In this document: positions 8,210-16,076 of the stretch, piece after piece
How the letters are laid out: each line of letters starts with the position of its first letter
How positions within the stretch are numbered: position 1 is the stretch's first letter
Program-made: the position numbers and the translations under genes
The notes under the pieces: model-generated
What the model was told of the DNA's origin: nothing
Seen by the model: only the letters and a program-made list of their open reading frames with translations
Databases searched by the model: none
Origin: a bacterium CPR1
GTDB taxonomy: Bacteria > Vulcanimicrobiota > Xenobia > Xenobiales > QWHO01
DNA length: 45,278 nt
Assembly (NCBI GenBank): GCA_021404945.1
Contig: QWHO01000002.1
Location: 1-45,278 of the forward strand
Direction of reading: 5' to 3'

Positions 8210-8603
8210 AGCAACACTGGGCTTACTGGACACTTCGGTCATAGTAGACCATGACAGGGTGGATCCGGCCCTGCTCCCCGACGAGTCTGCCATCTCTGCT
8301 GTCACTCTGGCCGAGCTGGCCGCCGGCCCTCACGCCACGGGCGATGAGCAGGAAAAGGCACGCCGTCAGGATCGGCTGCAATGGGCCGCAGCTACGTGGG
8401 AGCCCCTGCCCTTCGACTCGCAGGCGGCGCGGCTTTACGGTCGGGTCTTCGCTGCCACGAGGGCGGCAGGGCGGTCAAGTCGGACGCGCCTGGCCGATCT
8501 GCTGATCGCGTCGACCGCGGCGGCCAATGGCCTGCCGCTTTATACGAGAAACCCCGCCGACTTTGTCGGGCTCGATGAAATCGTTACAGTTATCGCGGTT
8601 TGA
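8202..8603 (+). CDS. vapC: VapC-family PIN-domain ribonuclease toxin
   Basis: The protein has 133 residues from ATG 8202, inside the end of the antitoxin gene. PIN features are all visible: LLDTSVIVDHD with the first acid near residue 9, ISAVTLAELAAG with the glutamate near 39, and RTRLADLLIASTAAANGLPLY, whose aspartate near 97 is the third acidic ligand. It ends NPADFVGLDEIVTVIAV. The family cleaves specific RNAs, often tRNA, with Mg2+ and is neutralised by the cognate VapB/Phd partner just upstream. It looks intact. Confidence 0.88.
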   Translation: MPEATLGLLDTSVIVDHDRVDPALLPDESAISAVTLAELAAGPHATGDEQEKARRQDRLQWAAATWEPLPFDSQAARLYGRVFAATRAAGRSSRTRLADLLIASTAAANGLPLYTRNPADFVGLDEIVTVIAV

Positions 8604-8637
8604 CGAGGCCAGGGGGCGCTCAGTCAAGCCGAGGCGG

Positions 8638-8700
8638 CCGGGTGCCGCTCTGAACGCGGGCGAACGGGAGGCCGTGCTCAAGTACGCGTTCGATCAACTC
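8638..8700 (+). pseudogene. Fragment resembling the HTH gene at 9575
   Basis: Bases 8638-8659 repeat bases 9619-9640 exactly (22 bp). In the coding frame of the HTH gene the repeat reads LSQAEAA, the start of an XRE recognition region. After it the frame diverges (GCRSERGR) and no HTH is completed. It may be a leftover of a lost or duplicated antitoxin-like gene. The rest of 8604-8808 shows nothing I can support. Confidence 0.35.
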
Positions 8701-8808
8701 GGGAGAGATTCTAGCTCAACCGGGGACGGAGCCATCATCCGGTGCCGGACAACCGTTCCCCGAAGTCGGCTCCCCGGAACGATCATGCCCTGACTTGGAG
8801 TGGTGACT

Positions 8809-9423
8809 TCACAGGGACAGCCAGGGTTTGAAGGCCTTCAGCATGGCCCGGGGCCCGTCCTGAAATCCGAGTTGTACGAAGCGCGGCAGCTCGCATACCT
8901 TCAGCCCTGGAAGGACGATGCTTGTCTTGGAGACGGAATAGCCGTCCGGCCCGAGGCGCTCGATGCAGATCTCATGCAGGGCCGAGTAGCGCCAGACCTC
9001 TCGCACGGAGAGGTCCCGGTAGATGGCCATTCGGTCCAGGGCACTTCGAGTCACCTCGATCTCGAGCGCCAGGTCGGGCCAGGGACCGACCTCCGGGTCG
9101 TAAGTCTCCGGCTCCGGGAACTGACTGAAGAAATAGCACTCATCTGGCTCCAGGCCGCGCTCGGCCAGGCGGTGTCGAAACGTGGTGGAGCCGCCAGGCC
9201 GGTAGTCAACCTCCATCTCAAAGCAAGCAGCCTCCACGAGCTGTCGAAGATAGGTCTTGATTCCCTCGTGAAGAAAGGACGGGGTCAAGAGCTCGAGCCT
9301 CCCGCGGTCGTAGGTGATCTTGATCCTCTGGTGCTTGAAAGCTTCCAGCGCGTGAAGATAGCCCTCCCAGTCGGTCCAGGCCAGAAAGCGCTCGCTCGCC
9401 TCTGGGCGTTCGATCAATGTCAT
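8809..9423 (-). CDS. Uma2-family (DUF820) putative endonuclease
   Basis: The protein has 204 residues from ATG 9423; a TTG at 9471 would add 16 residues but lies inside a hairpin. Typical Uma2 blocks are present: ITYDRGRLELLTPSFLHE, a helix with TYLRQLVEAA, LEPDECYFF, then PDLALEIEVTRSALDR, which carries the PD...ExE acids of the PD-(D/E)xK nuclease fold, and YRDLSVREVWRY. The family is abundant in cyanobacteria and other environmental bacteria. Its biochemical role is unproven, although the fold implies nuclease activity. It lies in an accessory patch with toxin-antitoxin genes. Confidence 0.85.
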   Translation of the reverse strand: MTLIERPEASERFLAWTDWEGYLHALEAFKHQRIKITYDRGRLELLTPSFLHEGIKTYLRQLVEAACFEMEVDYRPGGSTTFRHRLAERGLEPDECYFFSQFPEPETYDPEVGPWPDLALEIEVTRSALDRMAIYRDLSVREVWRYSALHEICIERLGPDGYSVSKTSIVLPGLKVCELPRFVQLGFQDGPRAMLKAFKPWLSL

Positions 9424-9468
9424 CGACTCATGAATTCTCGGCCTGCCCGGAGTATCCCTCAACAGATA

Positions 9469-9509
9469 CAAGAAGAAGCCAGCTGTTATTGCCAGCTGGC
9501 TTCTTCTTG
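9469..9509. terminator. 17-bp perfect inverted repeat, bidirectional terminator or operator
   Basis: CAAGAAGAAGCCAGCTG and its exact complement flank a seven-base loop. The stem has an A-rich left arm, a GC core and a T-rich right arm, the form of a bidirectional terminator. It lies between the divergent Uma2 and HTH genes, where a terminator is unexpected, so an operator is possible. A related hairpin occurs at 9859-9893. Confidence 0.5.
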
Positions 9510-9574
9510 CTCGAGGTCCCCCCTCAACCCTGCCAAAAGGCCGGGGCTGGGAGTGGGTTTGTCCGAGCTCTCAG

Positions 9575-9769
9575 GTGAGAGTGGCGCTCCTGATTCGGGA
9601 AGCTCGCGAGGAAGCCCGGCTCAGTCAAGCCGAGGCGGCCAGGTTGCTGGGCGTCGCCCCAAGCACCTACACGCGTTGGGAACAGCCAGGAAAGTGCAAT
9701 GCGACTCTCGCGACGTTGGAGAAGATTGCGAAGGCCTTTGGCCGGCAACTTGAGGTGCAACTCAAGTAG
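9575..9769 (+). CDS. Small XRE-type helix-turn-helix protein
   Basis: The protein has 64 residues and is almost entirely one HTH domain: LIREAREEARLSQAEAARLL, then GVAPSTYTRWEQPG, then TLATLEKIAKAFGRQLEVQL. The start is GTG 9575, with GTG 9581 possible; no strong ribosome site is visible. Stand-alone XRE proteins of this size are often antitoxins or phage-type regulators. No toxin partner sits beside it. Similar hairpins lie on both sides (9469-9509 and 9859-9893), so the gene seems to be an insulated unit. Confidence 0.7.
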   Translation: MRVALLIREAREEARLSQAEAARLLGVAPSTYTRWEQPGKCNATLATLEKIAKAFGRQLEVQLK

Positions 9770-9858
9770 CAGCCAGGCACCACCCTCATTCCGGCCAACC
9801 CCCAGGGTCCGAGAGGGACTGACGGTAGATAATCGCGCCATCCGCGTACTTTCCAAAC

Positions 9859-9893
9859 GAGAAGAAGCCAGTTTGTGGCTGGCTTCTCTCTTT
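9859..9893. terminator. Hairpin terminator between the HTH gene and tRNA-Pro
   Basis: AGAAGCCAG (9863-9871) pairs with CTGGCTTCT (9879-9887) around a seven-base loop. CTCTTT follows on the plus strand and TTCTCGTTT on the minus strand. It can end both the HTH transcript and the convergent tRNA-Pro transcript. The stem sequence is clearly related to the hairpin at 9469. Confidence 0.55.
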
Positions 9894-9925
9894 ACGCGCG
9901 GGGTCTCGCGTTATAGAACGACCGT

Positions 9926-10003
9926 TGGTCGGAGTGCGCGGATTTGAACCGCGGGCCCCTAGCGCCCCATGCTAGTGCTCTATCCAGGCTGAGCTACACC
10001 CCG
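9926..10003 (-). tRNA. tRNA-Pro (GGG)
   Basis: The reverse strand folds as a cloverleaf. The acceptor CGGGGTG pairs with CACTCCG with one G-U pair, and C1-G72 is the proline signature. The anticodon stem CTAGC/GCTAG holds the loop ATGGGGC, giving anticodon GGG. The T arm is CGCGG TTCAAAT CCGCG. A CCA end is encoded at 9926-9928. A promoter lies directly upstream (10011-10019). Confidence 0.93.
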
Positions 10004-10010
10004 CAGGCGG

Positions 10011-10019
10011 AGTATAGCA
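10011..10019 (-). promoter_or_regulatory. Extended -10 promoter of tRNA-Pro
   Basis: TGCTATACT reads toward the tRNA. Only seven bases separate the hexamer from the mature tRNA 5' end at 10003, so transcription should start at or within a few bases of the mature end. Confidence 0.6.
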
Positions 10020-10043
10020 GAGCCCCCCAGAGCATGCAAGGTC

Positions 10044-11885
10044 TCAGTGGTCGTGCCCGGCGCAGTCGTTGGCCACCGGCACGCGCACCAGCTTCTGGCC
10101 CTTGACGAAGCCTTTGAAGATGCTGCCGTTCGGGTTGGTGCTATTGAACACGCCGCGCTCCTGGATCTTGCCGGTATCCTTGAGTTGCTCGATGCCGGCC
10201 ATCTCCCGCTGGATGCTCTCAGCGGTGACGGGGGTATACTTGCAATTCATCAGCTTGCCCTGAGCGTCGAAGGCCAGGGTCAGGCCGCCGTTGACGTCGG
10301 TAGTGAAGCCTTCGTAGCCGGCCACGCCCTGCACGGGAACCTCCTGCGGGATGAGCATGTTGACGAAGGTCTCGCCCTTGCCGTTCTTGTAGACGTTCTG
10401 AACCTGGTAGTTGGCGTCGGCCGGAACCTGGAGCTTGTCGGCGTTGGAGGTCACGAACTCCAGCGCGTCCTCTTTCGAGGCTAGCGGCCTGTCGAGCTGC
10501 AGCGTCGGAGGGGGAGGCGGGGGAGCCAGGTCTTCCTGGGTCAGGATCTCGCGGTCCAGGAAGGCCTTCTTGATGATGTCGGAGTACTTGCCGTTGTTGT
10601 TCTGCTGGTCGGCCTGGATCATGCCCAGGGCGATGTCCTTGTAACGGGCCTGGTTGGCCGCGCCCATCGAGATCGACTTCATGAGCAGCGGTCCCACCAC
10701 GTCAGCGGCGTACTTCAGCGCGTCGGCCGGGCACTGCCTCTCCTCGAAGATACCCTGCTGGTAGACGCCGTCCAGGACGTCATAGAAGCCGGCCGAGAAG
10801 ATGCGCGAGAAGGAGTGTACTTCGCGCGTCATGACGTCGTCGGTGCCTTTACCGGGCGGGAATTCGCTGGCGGGCTTGTATTTGAAGCCGTTGAGAGCGG
10901 TGCGCAAGTATTCCTTGCCGTCGTCAGCCGGATTCTGGTTGTCGGCCCGGTTGGAGAAGCCGAACTCCTCGGCCAGGCCCGCCAGAATGTTGGGCGTGCG
11001 CAGGTTGCCGCCGGTCTGATCCATGATCTTGGACCGGTTCTCGGGGCTCTGCAGGTTGACCAGCATGGCGACGCAGTCGCCATAGGCCTCGTGAAAGCCG
11101 CCGGTCTCCTCGTCCCAGGTGCTGAAGTAGCCCGGTTTGAGGCCGTCGAGGATGGCGTGGCCGGCCTCGTGGGAGACCACGTCGGTCGAATTGGCGGTCT
11201 TCACGTGGATGCCCTGGGTGGGCGAGTCGAAGTAGAAGAAGTTGGTGGAGCCTTCCCAGCGCGAGTAGTAGGCGTTGCGGCCTTCTTGCTTGTGGGGCAC
11301 GACCTCGAGGGTGGGGCCGCCGAAGGACCACTCGATGGCGCCACCGTGGTATTGCTGCATCAGCTCGAGCGTGTTGTAGGTCACCGCGTGGGCGTTCACC
11401 TGCGAGAACTGGGGCGTGTTGGGCTCGAAGAGGTAGTTACCGTTCTCGTCCGGATGGGCGATCTCGTGGCCGATGTCAGCGATGCGGACCCGGTCGCCTC
11501 CCAGGTCGACGCCGATGTTGCCGCGAGCGAAGTCGATGGTCACCGGCGGAGAAACGCGCGGGTCTTGCGGGTAGACCTTCACCTGCACGTTGGGAGAGGG
11601 CTCGGGCGGAGGCTCGGGAGCAGGCGGAGGCTCGGGAGCGGGCGGAGGCTCGGGAGCGGGCGGAGGCTCGGGAGCGGGCGGAGGCGCGGGAGCGGGCGGG
11701 GGCTCGGGAGCGGGCGGAGGCTCGGGAGCGGGCGGAGGCGACGGAGGCTCGGGAGCGGGCGGGGGAGCAGGCGGCTCCTCGTTGCGAATGAAGCGGTCGC
11801 CGGGGGCGCCGGGCGTGTGAGGCTGCGAACATCCGCAAGCCGACTGGGGGCGAGCCGCGTTCAGGGACAGGGGGCTGATCTGCAT
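10044..11885 (-). CDS. M4 (thermolysin-like) metallopeptidase with N-terminal PAPEPP tail
   Basis: The protein has 613 residues; GGAGGAACC stands directly before ATG 11885. Residues 36-100 are a proline-rich PAPEPP repeat. A beta-rich section follows, then the zinc site VVSHEAGHAILDG near residue 237 and, 22 residues on, GGFHEAYGD. That matches the HExxH plus GG-x-NEAxSD arrangement of M4 peptidases. The C-terminal part after the PPPPPPTLQ linker near 475 looks like a separate domain (KYTPVTAESIQREMAGIEQL) that ends CAGHDH. There is no recognisable signal peptide: the start is MQISPLSLNAARPQSACGC. Export, if any, is unexplained. TATAGT at 11917-11922 (reverse strand) is a plausible -10 element. 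Confidence 0.8.
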   Translation of the reverse strand: MQISPLSLNAARPQSACGCSQPHTPGAPGDRFIRNEEPPAPPPAPEPPSPPPAPEPPPAPEPPPAPAPPPAPEPPPAPEPPPAPEPPPAPEPPPEPSPNVQVKVYPQDPRVSPPVTIDFARGNIGVDLGGDRVRIADIGHEIAHPDENGNYLFEPNTPQFSQVNAHAVTYNTLELMQQYHGGAIEWSFGGPTLEVVPHKQEGRNAYYSRWEGSTNFFYFDSPTQGIHVKTANSTDVVSHEAGHAILDGLKPGYFSTWDEETGGFHEAYGDCVAMLVNLQSPENRSKIMDQTGGNLRTPNILAGLAEEFGFSNRADNQNPADDGKEYLRTALNGFKYKPASEFPPGKGTDDVMTREVHSFSRIFSAGFYDVLDGVYQQGIFEERQCPADALKYAADVVGPLLMKSISMGAANQARYKDIALGMIQADQQNNNGKYSDIIKKAFLDREILTQEDLAPPPPPPTLQLDRPLASKEDALEFVTSNADKLQVPADANYQVQNVYKNGKGETFVNMLIPQEVPVQGVAGYEGFTTDVNGGLTLAFDAQGKLMNCKYTPVTAESIQREMAGIEQLKDTGKIQERGVFNSTNPNGSIFKGFVKGQKLVRVPVANDCAGHDH

Positions 11886-11956
11886 TGGTTCCTCCGCTGG
11901 GCGATTTGCGCTCCAACTATAGCCCGCGGGGGTGCCAGAGTTTGTTACACCTGTGT

Positions 11957-12643
11957 TTACGTCCGGTCGAGCTCGGCCTGCAGAAAGTCCTCGAAGGGGC
12001 GCCTGGAGCGGATCTCAAAGGTCGGGATGCTCTCCAGGAGCGCCGGCGGAAGCCGGTACTGCTCGCAGACCAGACTCACCCGCTCCTGGCCCTCCTGGGC
12101 CTCGAGCTCGGTGACCTCGTGGCGCAGGTCCCCTCGGAAGAAGACCATCTTGTTGACCTCGGGCTCGATGTCCACCAGGGGCCTGTTGGCGTGGAGGATC
12201 AGGTGTCCCCCCTTCAGGTTCCCGGGCACCTGCAGGTAGAGCACCACCACCCGCACCGGATTGGGGGGCTCCTCGGGCTGGGTGTAGGAACGCAGGCTGC
12301 GGTCTACGTGGGGGGCCACCCGCGAGCCGCCAACCACCACCAGAGGGTTGAGGAAAAACGCGTTGCAGCGAGGATGCAAAATCTCGCTCAGATACTGGTC
12401 GAAGAGCGGAAGCTCGCGGGCGATTCGGGCTCGACCCTCCGGGGTGAAGACCACCGAGAAGCCGCGGGTTCCCGAGAAGCGGTGGTTGAGGTTGTTGGCC
12501 GCCAGGTAGGGGGAGCTGAGCACGCACTCGCGCAGGGCCTCGATCTGCTCGGTGGGAAGGGCCGGGCGCACCAGCGCGAACGGCGTCCAGTCAAAAAAAC
12601 CAGGCCAGGTCTTGAAGCGGGCGATGGCTGCCGGCCTGCTCAA
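11957..12643 (-). CDS. 2-oxoglutarate/Fe(II)-dependent oxygenase
   Basis: The protein has 228 residues. TTG 12643 is the first usable start after an in-frame TGA. The iron-binding facial triad is visible: VAPHVDRSLRSY gives H-x-D, and LRHEVTEL gives the distal histidine in MVFFRGDLRHEVTEL. The 2-oxoglutarate arginine follows in QERVSLVCEQYRLP. The strand VRVVVLYLQVPGNLKGGHL is typical of the double-stranded beta-helix of prolyl-4-hydroxylase-like enzymes. The substrate is unknown. It is transcribed toward the M4 peptidase on the same strand with a 71-base gap, and has its own extended -10 element upstream. Confidence 0.8.
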   Translation of the reverse strand: MSRPAAIARFKTWPGFFDWTPFALVRPALPTEQIEALRECVLSSPYLAANNLNHRFSGTRGFSVVFTPEGRARIARELPLFDQYLSEILHPRCNAFFLNPLVVVGGSRVAPHVDRSLRSYTQPEEPPNPVRVVVLYLQVPGNLKGGHLILHANRPLVDIEPEVNKMVFFRGDLRHEVTELEAQEGQERVSLVCEQYRLPPALLESIPTFEIRSRRPFEDFLQAELDRT

Positions 12644-12724
12644 AGTGCAAGGCCTGTGGTCTTCGATCCGGCCCCTTCGTCAGATTGTGCAACTGTGCAA
12701 AACCAAAGTGCGAGCACATGCGCC

Positions 12725-12733
12725 AGTATACCA
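12725..12733 (-). promoter_or_regulatory. Extended -10 promoter for the oxygenase gene
   Basis: TGGTATACT on the reverse strand predicts a start near 12718 and a leader of about 75 bases. It overlaps the end of the SpoIIE-type gene. Confidence 0.45.
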
Positions 12734-12736
12734 CGT

Positions 12737-14101
12737 TCAGGAGCAGCAGGGACCTTCCGTAAGATGAAGGGCGCACCAGACCAGATCCCTGGCCTGCAGT
12801 TTTTTGCGCCACCGTCCCCTGGAAACCGGCTCTCGGGCTGGAATGGCCAGCTCGAAAGCGAGCACGGTGAGGTCATCTCGCAGCCGGCCGCCGAACTCAT
12901 TGACGCGCTCGAGCAAGCCGTCCATGGCCACCTTCAATCGCGCCTGGCTCATCTCGGCCAGGGCCTCGGCCAGCCGCTGGCTCCCGAACATCTCCCCATC
13001 CTCGTTGGGGGCTTCGGTAATGCCATCGGTGTAGACCAGCACTCGATCTCCCGGCATCAACAGCAACACCTCGTCGCGGAACTCCACCTCCTCGAAAATG
13101 CCGATGGGTGGACTGGCCTGGTCGTCCTCCTGCACCATCAGGCCCGTCGGGCGGCACAGCACCGGTCCGGGATGGCCAGCCCTGACATAAGTAAAGGTGG
13201 ATTGCTCGAGATCGAGCACGCCATAGAGCAGGGTGATGAACTGATCGGACTGCCCCATGACCGGAAAGCGACGATTCAGCTCGCGGACCACCTCTGACGG
13301 AGAGCGTCGGCGCAGCAGACCGTCCACGTCCGACAGGGCGCGCGACAGGCTGACTGACAGGAGCGCCGCCGGAATCCCGTGCCCGCTGACGTCCAGGACG
13401 TAGAGCCCTACCCGGTTCTCGTCCAGCACCTGGACTCCATACATGTCGCCGGCTACCTTCTCGCAGGGCTGATATTGCCAGGCAAATTCGACCCCCGGGA
13501 GGACGGGGGAAGCCTCGGGCAAAAGCGAGCGCTGCACCCGAGCGGCCGCCTCCAGGTTGGCCTCCAGCCGCAGGTGGGTGGCGGGACGCTCACGCCGCCG
13601 GGGAGCCTGTCCCGGGCTGAGCAGCAGAAAGGCCTGCGCCAGAACCAGCACGGTCAGGCCCAGCAGCCAGCCTTGCTGCATTTCTCGAAGATGTTGCGTC
13701 TCGATGCTGGCTTGCACGGAGAGCTCATTCTGGCGACGACTCAGCTCGGTGGTGCAGGCCCGCCAGGCTCTGACAGCCCGGGCGCGAGGCTCTCCGAAGC
13801 GCCAGTGGCGCAACTCCTCGAGCCAGCCTTGCAGGGCCCGGGCTGGCTCATGCGATAACTCGGCCCACTCATCGCGTGCCTTCTGAAGCTCGAGAAAGCT
13901 GGCCTCGCGAGCCTGGTCCCACGGGCTGTCGGGTCGGAGCTTCAAGCAGAGATCGGACTGACGCGCCGCCAGGGCCAGGAGTCGATTGGTGCGCCAGCTC
14001 TCTTGCAGTGCGCTGTGGAGCAGTTGGAATCCGAGCGCCAGAGACGCCCCGATGCTGATCAGGGCGACAGCGTAGCGTAGCTTCTGACTTCCTCTCGACA
14101 T
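12737..14101 (-). CDS. RsbU/SpoIIE-type PP2C serine phosphatase with membrane sensor
   Basis: The protein has 454 residues from ATG 14101, with GGAAGG just upstream. Two transmembrane helices (about residues 9-29 and 143-163, GWLLGLTVLVLAQAFLLL) enclose a helical extracytoplasmic sensor region. A linker helix (EANLEAAARVQRSLLPEASP) leads into the phosphatase domain. Metal-binding blocks are VAGDMYGV, VLDVSGHGIPAALLS, YTDGITEAPNE and GRLRDDLTVLAF. Such enzymes dephosphorylate anti-sigma-factor antagonists, usually to activate stress sigma factors. No antagonist or anti-sigma gene is adjacent. It is divergent from the glycosyltransferase at 14211. Confidence 0.88.
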   Translation of the reverse strand: MSRGSQKLRYAVALISIGASLALGFQLLHSALQESWRTNRLLALAARQSDLCLKLRPDSPWDQAREASFLELQKARDEWAELSHEPARALQGWLEELRHWRFGEPRARAVRAWRACTTELSRRQNELSVQASIETQHLREMQQGWLLGLTVLVLAQAFLLLSPGQAPRRRERPATHLRLEANLEAAARVQRSLLPEASPVLPGVEFAWQYQPCEKVAGDMYGVQVLDENRVGLYVLDVSGHGIPAALLSVSLSRALSDVDGLLRRRSPSEVVRELNRRFPVMGQSDQFITLLYGVLDLEQSTFTYVRAGHPGPVLCRPTGLMVQEDDQASPPIGIFEEVEFRDEVLLLMPGDRVLVYTDGITEAPNEDGEMFGSQRLAEALAEMSQARLKVAMDGLLERVNEFGGRLRDDLTVLAFELAIPAREPVSRGRWRKKLQARDLVWCALHLTEGPCCS

Positions 14102-14210
14102 CGTCGTCCTTCCTGCCTGGCAGCATCAGCATAGCATCAGCCCCTGACCGGACGCTGTAATCCCGCCCACACACAGGATTTCGCTCACCTGACGAGAACC
14201 CGGCAGGCTT

Positions 14211-15509
14211 ATGAATCCACTCAGCTCGCTGTCGCTTGATCGGGTGGAGTTTGTGCTGCTTTCCCTGGAAGGCCCTGACCAGTACTCTTTCGTGGGCGGT
14301 CTGGGAGTTCGAGTGACCGAGCTTTCTCACCACCTCGCCAGCCTGGGCTATCGCACCCGGCTCTACTTCGTGGGTGACCCCCAGCGTCCGTTCTACGAAG
14401 AGCTCGAGGGCGGGTTGCTGAGCTACCATCGCTGGTGTCAGTGGATCTCCAGCCATCACCCGAACGGCGTCTACCACGGCGAGGAGGTCAAGGTCAGCGA
14501 CTTCTCTCAGTCGGTTCCGACTCACATCGAGGAAACCGTGCTGATTCCCAATGCCGAGCGGAACGTGACCACGGTGGTGCTGGCCGAGGACTGGCACACC
14601 GCTCAGGCCGCCACGCAGGTGGCCCAGGCCGCCTTCCGGCGGGGGTTGGGCAATCACTTGCTGGTCTTCTGGAACGCCAACAGCATCTTCGGTTTCGAGC
14701 GCATCGACTGGCAGGCGCTGCGCCAGGCCTGCGCCATCACCACCGTCAGCCGTTACATGAAGCATCGAATGTGGGAGCTCGGGGTAAACCCGCTGGTGAT
14801 TCCCAACGGCATTCCCCGTCGCTGGCTCGATCCTCCCGATCTCTCGGTGGGGCACGCCCTGCGGGAGGTCTTTCCGGGCCTGCTGCTGGCCAAGGTGGGC
14901 CGTTATCATCCGGACAAGCGCTGGTTGATGGCCCTGGACGCCGTGGGCGAGATGAAGCGGCTGGGAATGGCTCCCAAGCTGCTGGTGCGCGGGGCCAACG
15001 AGCCCTACCGACTGCCCATCACCCAGCGGGCCTGGGAGCAAGGACTGGTCTGGAGCGAGGTGAAAGTGGAGGATCCCACGCCGGCCAACATCCTGGCCGA
15101 GCTGTCTCAGCACAAGGAGGCGGACATCCTCGAGCTCAGTTTTTTCGTGCCCGAGGACTTCCTCAAGAGCGTCTATGCCTCGGTGGATGCCGTGCTGGCC
15201 AACTCCGGGCACGAGCCCTTCGGACTGGTGGGTCTGGAGGTGATGGCCACCGGTGGCATCGCCTTCGTGGGCTCCACCGGGGAAGACTACGCTCAATCCT
15301 TCGTGAACTGCGTGGTGATCGACTCGGAGGACGCCCGCGAGATCACCATCTACATCAAGAGCATCCTGGCCGACTCCGAGGCGGTGGCCAACCTGCGTGC
15401 CCGGGCCCAGTTGACCGCCTCCAGCTTTCTCTGGGAGATCGTGACCGAAGAGCTTTTCCGCAAACTGCAGTTCGTGGCCTCGATACGAGGCGTGGAGCTG
15501 ACATCCTGA
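14211..15509 (+). CDS. Glycosyltransferase, GT-B fold (GT4/glycogen-synthase-like)
   Basis: The protein has 432 residues from ATG 14211. The N-terminal half has YSFVGGLGVRVTELSHHLA, the glycine-rich donor-binding loop seen in starch and glycogen synthases and in GT4 enzymes. The C-terminal half has LLAKVGRYHPDKRWLMALDA and the EPFGLVGLEVMATGG signature with its E-x7-E pair. NDP-sugar binding and a retaining mechanism are expected. The acceptor cannot be read from sequence. Twenty-one bases separate it from ndk, so the two are probably co-transcribed, perhaps linking nucleotide supply to sugar transfer. Confidence 0.85.
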   Translation: MNPLSSLSLDRVEFVLLSLEGPDQYSFVGGLGVRVTELSHHLASLGYRTRLYFVGDPQRPFYEELEGGLLSYHRWCQWISSHHPNGVYHGEEVKVSDFSQSVPTHIEETVLIPNAERNVTTVVLAEDWHTAQAATQVAQAAFRRGLGNHLLVFWNANSIFGFERIDWQALRQACAITTVSRYMKHRMWELGVNPLVIPNGIPRRWLDPPDLSVGHALREVFPGLLLAKVGRYHPDKRWLMALDAVGEMKRLGMAPKLLVRGANEPYRLPITQRAWEQGLVWSEVKVEDPTPANILAELSQHKEADILELSFFVPEDFLKSVYASVDAVLANSGHEPFGLVGLEVMATGGIAFVGSTGEDYAQSFVNCVVIDSEDAREITIYIKSILADSEAVANLRARAQLTASSFLWEIVTEELFRKLQFVASIRGVELTS

Positions 15510-15530
15510 ACAAGAGCAAGGAGAAACCCG

Positions 15531-16022
15531 ATGGAAACCAAGACCAGGTCCGAGTCCAAAGCGGACCAGAAGACCAATCTGCAGCGCACCCTGGTGCTGG
15601 CCAAGCCGGACGCCGTTCACCGTGGCCTGGTGGGCCAGATCATCAATCGATTCGAGGAGCGCGGCCTGGCCATGATGGGCCTGCGCCTGCTGCAGATGGA
15701 TGCCAGGCTGGCCGAGAAGCTCTATGAGCCCCACGTGGGCAAGACTTTCTATCCGCCTCTGGTGGAGTACATGACCAGCGGACCGATCGTGGCCATGGTC
15801 TGGGAAGGGGTGGAGGCCATCTCCATCATCCGCACCATGCTGGGGGCCACCAATCCGGCCCAGGCCAACCCCGGGACCATCCGGGGCGACTTCGCCCAGC
15901 GCGTGGACCGCAACATCGTGCACGGCTCCGATTCGCCCGAGAGCGCAAGTCGCGAGATCCCCATCTTCTTCGAGGCTTCCCAGCTGATGCCTGGCCATCC
16001 GGCTCACACCACCTGGCTGTAA
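15531..16022 (+). CDS. ndk: Nucleoside diphosphate kinase
   Basis: The protein has 163 residues from ATG 15531, with AAGGAG upstream. It is slightly longer than the usual 140 because of an 18-residue charged N-terminal extension. Family blocks are intact: TLVLAKPDAVHRGLVGQII, the central GATNPAQANPGTIRGDFA, and the phosphohistidine site NIVHGSDSPESASREI. It transfers gamma-phosphate from ATP to other NDPs through this histidine. The C-terminal stretch PGHPAHTTWL is also somewhat extended. Confidence 0.95.
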   Translation: METKTRSESKADQKTNLQRTLVLAKPDAVHRGLVGQIINRFEERGLAMMGLRLLQMDARLAEKLYEPHVGKTFYPPLVEYMTSGPIVAMVWEGVEAISIIRTMLGATNPAQANPGTIRGDFAQRVDRNIVHGSDSPESASREIPIFFEASQLMPGHPAHTTWL

Positions 16023-16033
16023 GACGAGAATCG

Positions 16034-16066
16034 ACGGGAAACGGGGCCCGTCCCCGTTTCCCGTCT
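16034..16066 (+). promoter_or_regulatory. Perfect 14-bp hairpin between ndk and rsmI
   Basis: GACGGGAAACGGGG pairs exactly with CCCCGTTTCCCGTC around CCCGT. No T-tract follows, and the rsmI ATG comes 11 bases later. It could terminate, slow or protect the ndk transcript, or limit translation of rsmI. Confidence 0.5.
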
Positions 16067-16076
16067 CAAAGACGAG

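Noticed and set aside
11590-11770. DNA-level tandem repeats as a non-coding element
   Set aside because: They are codons for the PAPEPP tail of the metallopeptidase. The same explains 17340-17470.
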